The position numbers and the translations under genes were made by a program. Positions 54,179 to 62,457 of a stretch of DNA of 64,000 nucleotides are shown here, piece after piece. Source of the stretch: Reyranella sp. CPCC 100927 (GTDB taxonomy: Bacteria; Pseudomonadota; Alphaproteobacteria; Reyranellales; Reyranellaceae). Numbering within the stretch: position 1 is the stretch's first letter; every line of letters starts with the position of its first letter. Location: contig NZ_VOHA01000009.1 of assembly GCF_007859315.1 (NCBI RefSeq), positions 223,993-287,992 on the forward strand. Reading direction: 5' to 3'. The notes under the pieces were generated by a model. That model was not told where the DNA came from and made no database searches. It saw only the letters and a program-made list of their open reading frames with translations.

Positions 54179-57100
54179 CCGGTTCTTCCTTCTCAATATC
54201 GTCTGACGTCAAGTATTCTCTGGTGATCTCGGTCGCGCATTCCGCATCGACATTGCGCATCGACAGTGGAGTGGGCCACGTGAATTCCCAGTCCTCTGCT
54301 GGAAGATAGGAACCAGCCGGAGTTAGTAATCCTACATCGCCATCTACTCGGCTCGTTCTCCACTCAGTCCGCTGCCATTTTCGCCACTCCCTCAAGCGGT
54401 CGCCGAACTTTTCGTCAAGGGTGTCGATCTCCTGCGAATCGACAATGTTAACCCGCTTTCTTAGCAGTGACCGCAGCTCAGCCAACTCTTTCTCAGGAAC
54501 TGGACGGGGTGAGTTGGCTAGGTCCTGGTTGCACGTTTGGCGAATATATGAGGCCATGACCGCATGTAGCGCCCGGTCTAGTACGGGAAGCGAGTATGGC
54601 GTCACGCTTGTGGGTTCCACCTGCGCATACAGACGTTCGTGATAGGAACGGAATTTTTCATAGTGCGAACGATCGCGCGCGTTGTTGGGGCCAAAGATGG
54701 TCACAACAAAACCAGGTCGTTCAAAAGGCCGCCTTCCGACACGGCCAGCGACTTGGATATACTGAGAGGTGGACTTCGGTTGTCCAACGATGACCAACAG
54801 CGAGAGCCGGTCGATATCAACCCCAACTTCGATGATGTTCGAGGCCAGGCAGGCGTCGACGGGATACTTGCCGGCCTTTGGCCTGCCTTCGGCAACGATT
54901 TCTAAAGCTTCAATCGCCTTTGGCACGTCGTCACTTCTCAGGCGGCTTGTAAGTTCCATTATCTCATACAGCCGTCTGATTTCTTTGAAGTCGATGCCCA
55001 GTCGCTTCCGAAGGACCTTCAATCGATCCGGAATGTCAGATTGGAACAAAGTCGCTGCCGTGCCGATCTCGCGCAGGCTGTTGAGAAAGATCAAAACAGT
55101 CCACCACGGATCGCGCGCTTTGTCTGGTAGAGCACACGGTGCCTGGAGTAGTGCCGTCAGTGTCCGCACTTCTGCGGTCTGTATGGACCCTAGGGCTGGC
55201 GCATATACACCGACAAAAATGCGCCCTCGCGATAGCGATCCATCCTCATTCTTGGCATAGCTTGAGAAGAAGGAGTCGGCCACAGTTAAGCCTGGAGGTG
55301 GAAACAGCGCCGTATCCTCACGACCAAAAAGTGCTCTCGCCTGTTGCCGAAATCGCCGAATGGTCGCCGTTGAGCAAACGATTTTTGGTTTAACGACTTC
55401 GCCGCTTCGTCCATCTGTGCAAAGCTCCTCGATGACGCTTTCATACAGACCGGTCATCGAGCCGAGTGGCCCTGAAATCAGGTGTAGCTCATCTTGAATG
55501 ATGAGGCCTGGCGGTGACGCTACGCGGGTACCCTCGTCATCCAAGCCAAATAGTGCCCTCGCCCCAGGTCTCCATGCCAACATCGCAAACTTATCAACTG
55601 TGCCGATTATAAGAGTCGGTTTTCTTTCATATATGTCCTCGTCAATCACAAATATGGGAAGCCCGCCATGAAATACGCAACGGTCGTCTGAACATCTCAG
55701 AGAAATCGTTACGCCGTTGTCATGATACCCTACTGCTTTCGGTGCATTCCTTGACTTGCTTTTTATTGGACCTAATTGTGCCGAGCACCAGGGGCACTTA
55801 GTGACGAGCAACTTGTTGATAACATAGTCGTCACCTCGCTGGAGCTGACGTGCAATCGAACGCGCCTCACTACGGCTGTTGGGAGTCGTCTCGCCACCGA
55901 GCCAGATACCGATGGAAAAGGGCTCTGATTTCAATCGATCTTCTTCACGTCGTCGAATTGCTTCCATTGCGCAAATTAAGCCAGATGCACGCTGAAACTG
56001 CTGGGCCGTTAACAATCGCAGCGTATATCGCATTAAGACATGGACGCCGATGTCATTGGGATCCGAAAGGCGTCTGTAGAATGCCGAGAATGCCGCCAGG
56101 CCGAAATACGCCTCGGTCTTGCCGCCGCCGGTCGGAAACCAAATGAGGTCAATCGTTTCTCGCTTGTCATCGTCGCTTATCACCGCCGACCGCAAGGACA
56201 TAAGAAGGAAAGCGATCTGGAATGGTCGCCACTTGCCGCGACCAGAAGACGGTATACTGAGATCCACGTCGCGATAGGGACTGTCGAAAACGATGCGTCC
56301 ATTCTGAATGTCAACTGATCGAGCGATTCTGCTGGAGCGGAGCTGCTGCGCCAAGATCGCTTCATTAGCCCAGCGAAACGCCAAAGCGGCAGTCTCATCT
56401 TCGCGCAAGAAGGCGAGTCCTTTGTGCATCCGTTTAAGGCAATTTTTACATTGCTCGATGTGTCGCTGCGCCGCTACTGAATGCTCAGCGCCTAATCGCG
56501 GTACATCAGCCTCGCGTTCAGAAATCCAGTTTGCATATGAGTCGACAATCTCTTGCAGAGAAGCAGCGCCGTCGTTATCGGGTACGAGGCCGGCGAGGGG
56601 CGCCATCTGCACCTCAAGCTCGGTGCCGTCCATTCGTGTAACCGCTGGGGTAATCGAAGGGGTCTCAATCGCGGGAAGCGAGACCGCCCTTACCTTTGTC
56701 GCCGTTTGAGTTGCGCTCAGTTTTTCCCAGTCTGCGCCGCCTCCGTGACCGATAGCGAAAGTCTCAAAGTCGCGATAAAGCATCTCAAGCGACTGTTCCT
56801 CGTCGTCGAGCCGCTTCCGAACTGGCTTGGGGTAAGGAAGAAAGTGCGCCCCAGTGACACTTTCAAAAGTGACTTCAAATGCCGACTGAAAAATGGAGCG
56901 TCCGTGGATTCCCCGACCCGCGGTTGTGCGGTTAATTAGACACACAGTTATTAGCCGCTGGCCATCGTCTCTTGTGGGGCGACAGAAGGCTTCTACGTGA
57001 AGATCTATTGGGCCAAGTCCAGACGCTTCCACCGTTTCGGCAGTGATGCGAGCTGCCTTGACGTTGTTCAGTAGCCTAGTGCCAGAAAAGCGCACTTCAA

Positions 57101-57752
57101 TAGAAATGGCATACCGTCTCCACCAAGTTGTCTGCCGGTTCTTGTCGACTGGGATTTTGACCTGTTCGTAACGTCCTCCTGTCGCGCGTACGATCATCAC
57201 GTCATTAGCTGATAGCTTTGCTAGAAAGGACAGTGCCATCGAGTTCGGCCGGCGCATGTTAGCGCTTGAAAGATCGTAGTCATCGTCCTGAGGTTCGCCC
57301 GAGCCGCTTAGGTTTCGTCCTTCTATTTTTCTGATACTATCTTGAGCGTGACTGGTAAGCGCTGATTGTTGCTCCGCACCAGTAGTGAGAGGATTGAGGG
57401 TAGCAAGCGTTGTCTCCAAGGTTGGCTCCGCTGGAGAGTCATCTTTTCCATCACTTTCCTGCGTAGTTCCCCAAGGGAATAAGACTCCGATGCCGTATCT
57501 CAACGCCGGGGGTTCGACACATAAGATTTCTTCGCCTGAACCCTTTTGCAGATAAGGCCCATCGCGCCGAAAGTTCTCCGGAAACTGCCCGGTTATGACG
57601 GCGTCTAAGTCAATCTCGGGCCCTTTTACCGCGGGACCGACGAGTTCCTCGGAAAGGGCCCGAAGCATATGGGCGCGGCCGGTAACGTGATCCGGGTTTC
57701 CGTCCGAACACACCAGTCCTGGCGATTCGTTTGAAGAAGAGGTGGAGTTCAT
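54168..57752 (-). CDS. drmA: DISARM helicase DrmA
   Basis: A 1194-residue SF2-type helicase. Walker A is WFPTGGGKTEAYFG near residue 537; the DExH box is QDELHLISGPLG near 750; motif III is CSTATIRRF; motif V is NIIEVGVDIDRLSL; and motif VI is QYIQVAGRVGRR near 1000. A zinc finger-like insertion (CPWCSAQ...CSDDRCVF) lies between motifs Ia and II. Residues 1-500 are the large N-terminal region of DrmA. With DrmB it forms the DISARM core complex that engages foreign DNA. It overlaps the upstream helicase gene by four bases (ATGA) and drmB by 11. Confidence 0.95.
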   Translation of the reverse strand: MNSTSSSNESPGLVCSDGNPDHVTGRAHMLRALSEELVGPAVKGPEIDLDAVITGQFPENFRRDGPYLQKGSGEEILCVEPPALRYGIGVLFPWGTTQESDGKDDSPAEPTLETTLATLNPLTTGAEQQSALTSHAQDSIRKIEGRNLSGSGEPQDDDYDLSSANMRRPNSMALSFLAKLSANDVMIVRATGGRYEQVKIPVDKNRQTTWWRRYAISIEVRFSGTRLLNNVKAARITAETVEASGLGPIDLHVEAFCRPTRDDGQRLITVCLINRTTAGRGIHGRSIFQSAFEVTFESVTGAHFLPYPKPVRKRLDDEEQSLEMLYRDFETFAIGHGGGADWEKLSATQTATKVRAVSLPAIETPSITPAVTRMDGTELEVQMAPLAGLVPDNDGAASLQEIVDSYANWISEREADVPRLGAEHSVAAQRHIEQCKNCLKRMHKGLAFLREDETAALAFRWANEAILAQQLRSSRIARSVDIQNGRIVFDSPYRDVDLSIPSSGRGKWRPFQIAFLLMSLRSAVISDDDKRETIDLIWFPTGGGKTEAYFGLAAFSAFYRRLSDPNDIGVHVLMRYTLRLLTAQQFQRASGLICAMEAIRRREEDRLKSEPFSIGIWLGGETTPNSRSEARSIARQLQRGDDYVINKLLVTKCPWCSAQLGPIKSKSRNAPKAVGYHDNGVTISLRCSDDRCVFHGGLPIFVIDEDIYERKPTLIIGTVDKFAMLAWRPGARALFGLDDEGTRVASPPGLIIQDELHLISGPLGSMTGLYESVIEELCTDGRSGEVVKPKIVCSTATIRRFRQQARALFGREDTALFPPPGLTVADSFFSSYAKNEDGSLSRGRIFVGVYAPALGSIQTAEVRTLTALLQAPCALPDKARDPWWTVLIFLNSLREIGTAATLFQSDIPDRLKVLRKRLGIDFKEIRRLYEIMELTSRLRSDDVPKAIEALEIVAEGRPKAGKYPVDACLASNIIEVGVDIDRLSLLVIVGQPKSTSQYIQVAGRVGRRPFERPGFVVTIFGPNNARDRSHYEKFRSYHERLYAQVEPTSVTPYSLPVLDRALHAVMASYIRQTCNQDLANSPRPVPEKELAELRSLLRKRVNIVDSQEIDTLDEKFGDRLREWRKWQRTEWRTSRVDGDVGLLTPAGSYLPAEDWEFTWPTPLSMRNVDAECATEITREYLTSDDIEKEEPDVE

Positions 57753-59470
57753 TTCTGTTTGCTCTTCAAAAGCTTATACTCGCGACACGCTTGGCTGTTC
57801 ATAAGCAGAATAAGTCTGCCGAGAGTACGTGTAACGGCGACGTACATCAGCTTCTGCACCTCGTTGGAGGAGATGTCGTTAATGTCTGTTACGACCACGA
57901 CAGAAGCTTCTAAGCCTTTAAATCGGCGAACAGACGAACTGAAGACACCTCCGCTCCTGGGAGATTCACCGCTGTTGGTAACAAAAGCGCCTGCGGCTCT
58001 CGCCCTTATCATGCACATATTCTCAGGAGTCATAGACAGGACCGCAATATCGGCGAGTGCGAAGCCTTCGGCTCGCAATTCAACGAGGACATCCAGAAGC
58101 TTCCTCTGTTGATCGGTATCGCTTGTGAACTCGATCATTGTGGGATCGACTTCATCGTCCTGTCGCAAGATCTTCCGGTAGTCCGGGGCCAGGCCTCCTA
58201 GGTCTCTGGCGAGACACGCCACCCTCGGTAGGTTTCGGCAGTTCTCACGCAACCGAACAACTGCCAAATCCGGAATCCAACCGTCTTTCAGTTCTGAAAG
58301 ATCCAATTCGGCGGCTCGATAGACCGACTGGCGTTCGTAGTCACCGAACAGTTTGATACGTCCACGTGACAGACCGCCTTTCACACAGCAGTTCAGAAAG
58401 TCAATGTAATCGCCTCTTAGAAAGTCCTGCGCTTCATCGATGATTAGCTCATCAAATGAGTTGAATGATGCACCATCATCATCGCGGATCGCGCTGAGGG
58501 CTGCACGCGGCAGTTCAGAATCCCAGAATCTTCGGTCATCTCTGGCATTAAGGCCTGATACCTTCAGCATGCGACTTGCGATCCGGTCGACTTCAACGGC
58601 CGGACCGAGGGAGCGTGCTTCATTCTCCAGCCATTTACCGAGTAACTCATTGTAGCAAAGAAACAAAGTGCGGTGTCCACTTTCGGCCGCGCGGCGCGCT
58701 GATTCGAGCGCAAGCAGTGTCTTTCCGGTTCCAGCCGGGCCCGAGAAAGTCACTCGTGCATTGTCCTCGGCAAAATCGAGCGCGCGATACTGCTCTTCGG
58801 TGTATTTCTTGGCGTCTGCAGCTGCACGAGCGACCCGATCTCGTGGACTTTCATAGGATTCGAAATTTGGCCGCAGGACGGCGACAAGCGCACCCACTTC
58901 CTTTGGACTCGGCGATTGCCGATTCGGGTCGAACCATCTCGCGGAGGGCGTTTCGGTCAGACGCCTGCGCGCATTTCGGAGGACGGCATGCACTGCGGCA
59001 GCCAGGCCGCGCGATTTAAGAAATTCTTGATCGAGAACCTGCCATCGATGCCATTCAGCACTCTCCATCCTGAACGACATATGAGTAAAAGCGACGGCCG
59101 ACCAGAAGACAATATTCCGAAGTTCTGGCCGTGCCTGGACAATCTGATCGCGCAAGCTATGCATGGCTTCAGATGCTTGCCTGAACGGCCCTCTCATATC
59201 CCAAGTGCCGCTTTGGCCGTACTTCCAGCCGCCACTTTCGACCTTAAGTGTTCTGCAAGCCTTAACCTCGAGACACACCACACCTTGGCTGGGTATAAGC
59301 ACGACGAAATCTATTTCGCCGCTTACTTGGGATCGATGCTTTGCTATATCTAAAGAATGCAGAACGACCCAGTCTCGCGTATCGGGATCGTCGCGGAATT
59401 TGGCGAACAGGTCACGTTCCCCATCGCTCGGAGTGCTTCCCCCCATCACTGGTGGAATCATTCGGGCCAC
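57749..59470 (-). CDS. NERD nuclease / UvrD-like SF1 helicase fusion
   Basis: A 573-residue two-domain protein. The N-terminal NERD domain (about 10-130) has a PD-(D/E)xK core, Asp54 in GEIDFVVLIP and Glu68/Lys70 in CLEVKACR. The C-terminal SF1 helicase has Walker A GPAGTGKT at 244-251, IIDEAQDF, KLFGDYERQ, RLRENCRN and the late VAVTRTLGRLIL. The GTG at 59470 (with GGGGA eight bases upstream) is preferred because relatives I recall begin MARMIPP; a TTG at 59485 is also open. It sits in the drm operon between an unknown protein and drmA. It may supply the nuclease that DrmC gives in described DISARM loci (inference). Confidence 0.9.
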   Translation of the reverse strand: MARMIPPVMGGSTPSDGERDLFAKFRDDPDTRDWVVLHSLDIAKHRSQVSGEIDFVVLIPSQGVVCLEVKACRTLKVESGGWKYGQSGTWDMRGPFRQASEAMHSLRDQIVQARPELRNIVFWSAVAFTHMSFRMESAEWHRWQVLDQEFLKSRGLAAAVHAVLRNARRRLTETPSARWFDPNRQSPSPKEVGALVAVLRPNFESYESPRDRVARAAADAKKYTEEQYRALDFAEDNARVTFSGPAGTGKTLLALESARRAAESGHRTLFLCYNELLGKWLENEARSLGPAVEVDRIASRMLKVSGLNARDDRRFWDSELPRAALSAIRDDDGASFNSFDELIIDEAQDFLRGDYIDFLNCCVKGGLSRGRIKLFGDYERQSVYRAAELDLSELKDGWIPDLAVVRLRENCRNLPRVACLARDLGGLAPDYRKILRQDDEVDPTMIEFTSDTDQQRKLLDVLVELRAEGFALADIAVLSMTPENMCMIRARAAGAFVTNSGESPRSGGVFSSSVRRFKGLEASVVVVTDINDISSNEVQKLMYVAVTRTLGRLILLMNSQACREYKLLKSKQK

Positions 59471-59474
59471 TTGA

Positions 59475-61004
59475 TTAGTCCCCAATGTCGATAAGGCGAT
59501 GCACCGCTGACCACGGTGCGCGGGCTACGTCCGGCGAGATGCTCGATATGCGCACGGCGGTGATCCCGCCGCCGCCAAGGCTCCCCGGCAGAGTAAAATC
59601 CATACGTCCTTCACGCTGCAATTTGGAAAGATCAGAGTTTCTTACGTGCTCTAAGAGCCTCCTTCGGATCAGCGCGCCTGCGCGCTGATGAGCTCCCTGT
59701 ATGACGCCCATTAGTCGCCAGTTTCGTTCGGCGTCCGACGAGGCACCGATGAGCTTGAAGATTGCGTCGAAGTCCTCTCGATTGAGAGTTCTGATGGATC
59801 GAGCACTTGTCCAGTTGCGGACATTCTGATCGTTTGCGATTCGAGAGCCTGTTGCCATGAGCATTTCAGTGACACGAGGCAGTCCTAGTCTCAGAACAAG
59901 GTCTCGCAGCTTTTCTTTCCAGGCTCTTTGTGCGCACCGTAGCGTGAGCTTCTGGTCTCCCAGTATTCGGTCAGCAGCAGGCGCGATGTAGTCGCCGCCA
60001 CCCTCGGTTCGAACTAGAACTGCCATGCCTGGCTCCAGTTCAATAGTTCGTACGCGGTGAACCAGCTCAATGGATTCGGCTCCCAGATCAATCACAAGTT
60101 CACTGGAGTTCTCAGTCACTGGCGCAAATACGGCTAGCCCCTGATACAGAAAGAGAAGCTTCACTTGAACATCGTCACCTTCGTCCGCATCGCGAGCGAG
60201 TGATGCTGTCACTCGATTAATCAAAGATTTGGCATCGATAACAGACAACGCTTCTTCCGCCTCTAGCGACGGGGCTTTGAAATCGGGCGTCGGACTGGCA
60301 GTCGGGCTAAAAATAGGCCTGGCGGCAGGGCCAATAGGCTTCAGGAATTCAATCTCTTTTGGAGGTCCGTCCCGCAAAATTGAGTATCGGATCATCACGA
60401 TATTTGGCGCCCGTGGGGCGGAGAATACAAAGCCGTCATACCATCGCATTGCGCCGAAGACATAGAGCTCCTGAAACGTCTCCCAGTGCCGCAGTTGAGT
60501 CTCTGTGAGCACCTTCAGGCCGTTTATGAGGCTGTCGCATAAGTCCTGTACAGGTTGCACGAGTTGAGCAGGCCGCAGGACAAAAGCCGCATCATGCCAC
60601 TGTCTATCCAGTAGTGGTTCTAACGCGTCCCAAAGCGGATTGGTGCCCTTGCTGCGGATGGCGAAAAATGCCTCCACTAGGGCTTCACTCGCACGGAGCA
60701 GTTCTTGATAATGACGCCCGATTTGCTGTGCGCTTCGCCGCAAGCGTAGAGCACTCTCCGCACTAATTAGAGCAGGGTGATTTAGGGGCAAGGGTGCACT
60801 GAGAAGCCGATATCGAAAACGAGAGGCTAAGCCGTTTAGCTCAATGAGCAGATCGTCTTGCGAATTTGCGACCAGCGCTTTCTGGATTTCGCGAAGGGCG
60901 GCGCAATATTGGGCGATATCCGTCGACTCAGCCGCTACGAACTTCAAGTTGTTCGCGGCGACGAAGTCATACAGCTGATTCAGGCGGCGACCAGAATCGA
61001 TCAT
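59475..61004 (-). CDS. uncharacterised DISARM-associated protein, 509 aa
   Basis: I do not recognise this protein with confidence. Residues 1-200 are helical (LNQLYDFVAANNL...HWETFQELYVFG). A short Pro/Ser-rich linker lies near 230-250. The C-terminal half has a GGGDYIAPAADRILGD strand region, AWKEKLR at 361-367 and NVRNW at about 394-398, then helices. That C-terminal pattern loosely recalls the end of DISARM DrmE-like proteins, but I cannot confirm it. No nuclease or ATPase motif is visible. It overlaps the upstream gene by four bases (ATGA) and precedes the NERD-helicase by four, so expression is tightly tied to the operon. Confidence 0.8.
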   Translation of the reverse strand: MIDSGRRLNQLYDFVAANNLKFVAAESTDIAQYCAALREIQKALVANSQDDLLIELNGLASRFRYRLLSAPLPLNHPALISAESALRLRRSAQQIGRHYQELLRASEALVEAFFAIRSKGTNPLWDALEPLLDRQWHDAAFVLRPAQLVQPVQDLCDSLINGLKVLTETQLRHWETFQELYVFGAMRWYDGFVFSAPRAPNIVMIRYSILRDGPPKEIEFLKPIGPAARPIFSPTASPTPDFKAPSLEAEEALSVIDAKSLINRVTASLARDADEGDDVQVKLLFLYQGLAVFAPVTENSSELVIDLGAESIELVHRVRTIELEPGMAVLVRTEGGGDYIAPAADRILGDQKLTLRCAQRAWKEKLRDLVLRLGLPRVTEMLMATGSRIANDQNVRNWTSARSIRTLNREDFDAIFKLIGASSDAERNWRLMGVIQGAHQRAGALIRRRLLEHVRNSDLSKLQREGRMDFTLPGSLGGGGITAVRISSISPDVARAPWSAVHRLIDIGD

Positions 61005-62077
61005 GGGACAGACTGCGTCGGACGAATGAACATCATAGCCCGCACGCCCGATGGGATAGCGATCTGCGGTCTGTCGCCTTCAGGGGTGTTCAGAGAGGCT
61101 TCGTTTAGCGCCGTCACGGTGACTTCGAAATCGGGTTCAACCGGACTAACAAGGACAACATGATGCGAACAGGGAAAATGGGCCGCGTTGTGCAAGTATG
61201 ATGAGGATCCGCGAAATATAACCAATCTAGGAGCGCCTCGCCCAGGATCGGCAGGGCTTCTTACAGCTAGCAGTTCCGACCGACTTGGTTCCTGGACACC
61301 TAGGAAATTCGCGGCTCGGACGACGTCTTGGAGCGTGCCGTAGGTAGATGGTGCCTCGGGCAGACCTTTTGCCTCGAATTGCGCCGAGTGAAGTTCTTGC
61401 GTTAGTTCCCGGATGACGCCCACGATCACACAGTCTCTGCTCTGATGAAGCATGAGTTGAGAAAGTGCGGAACGATCTGTTACGAAGCTCGCAGCCAGAC
61501 CAGGCTCGATCGACATTGAGCGACCGAGACGGCGATCATCTACTTTCGCCTGATTCTCTACGCTGAAGAAGACGCGCCCTATATCTTCCTTTCGTATGAC
61601 CGCGCGCTGCGCTCCGCCTCTTGTCTTTGTCCCGGTCTGATACTCGATTACGGCGCAACGCTCTCCAAAGATGTAGTCCACTCGATCGAGGCGCCCCAAT
61701 AGGGTCGAATCATCGCCTCTCTGCCTCATTCTAACGGATACCGGTGCTCCTTTCGCGAGGGAGCACAATTGCTCAAAAAGCTGGTCTTGGGGATTTGCCC
61801 TGGAGAGGCGTTTAGCTTGGGCCTCGGCGGAGGCCGCCACAAACCCTGCGCCCACCAAGGTTGAGGCGAAATCGAGCGTCGGGACACTCAATGCAAGTGT
61901 TCGATGCGATGTTTGATCCGCGCACGCGAACTCCCTGCCGATTTTCACCAGGTCGAGAGCCCACTGACCAAGCCTTGTCCCGGCTTCTACTCCATGCAGC
62001 GCCAAAGCGCACGGTACAGTTGCATTGCTATTGGCAGTTGGTTCCCGGCGCAGGTTTTCGCCCGGCTGATCTAGCAC
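61001..62077 (-). CDS. uncharacterised protein with RecB/Cas4-like nuclease motif, first gene of drm operon
   Basis: A 358-residue protein, the first of the minus-strand operon. Residues 127-151 read as the core of a RecB/Cas4-type PD-(D/E)xK fold: GRLDRVD (Asp131), a strand, then VIEYQTGTK, where Glu145 and Gln147 stand at the D/E and K positions of 'DYKTG'. The Lys-to-Gln change could disable or alter cleavage. The remainder (TYGTLQDVVRAANFLG, LVIFRGSSSYLHNAAHFPC) is not recognisable. The GTG start at 62077 has AGGGGGA close upstream. Function: DNA sensing or cleavage in the variant DISARM (inference). Confidence 0.8.
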   Translation of the reverse strand: MLDQPGENLRREPTANSNATVPCALALHGVEAGTRLGQWALDLVKIGREFACADQTSHRTLALSVPTLDFASTLVGAGFVAASAEAQAKRLSRANPQDQLFEQLCSLAKGAPVSVRMRQRGDDSTLLGRLDRVDYIFGERCAVIEYQTGTKTRGGAQRAVIRKEDIGRVFFSVENQAKVDDRRLGRSMSIEPGLAASFVTDRSALSQLMLHQSRDCVIVGVIRELTQELHSAQFEAKGLPEAPSTYGTLQDVVRAANFLGVQEPSRSELLAVRSPADPGRGAPRLVIFRGSSSYLHNAAHFPCSHHVVLVSPVEPDFEVTVTALNEASLNTPEGDRPQIAIPSGVRAMMFIRPTQSVP

Positions 62078-62457
62078 CGAATCCCCCTACTGCATGGCCT
62101 TGAAGCGTAGCCACCCCATTCGAATTTGGCTGCATATTAACGCAAAATGCAGCTGTCACTCAACCGGGAAACGCGGCCGACTTGCTTTGTCGCTAAGCCA
62201 GCCGCCGGGCGCTGACGCCGGGCTCTGCTAGTTTAGTCCATACGCACCGCCGCGGGGCTTCCGATGGTTCGCAGGCGCGATCGGTGAGAGGACTCAGAGC
62301 AGGTCGCAATTGGTCGATTGTGGATCAATTTTCGACGGCCGCAGAAGTTGCAAGGCTTCGTATCAGATGGTCTCGTGCTTCACCCCTGCGGGTTCGCCGA
62401 ATGTGTACTCATGAAACACATGACGGCTGCAGGTGATGCGTGCTAATAAGTGGCGCT
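62078..62457. other. divergent promoter region of defence island
   Basis: 380 bases between the drm operon head and the divergent PD-(D/E)xK gene. It has no coding frame. A CTGCAT/ATGCAG dyad with an A/T-rich middle lies just upstream of the operon start, near 62130-62153, and is the best operator candidate. No other signal is clear. Confidence 0.5.

Noticed and set aside
59475..61004. PLD-type nuclease DrmC in the drm operon
   Set aside because: No HxK(x)4D motif in any protein from 50535 to 63711, so DrmC is treated as absent rather than unannotated.
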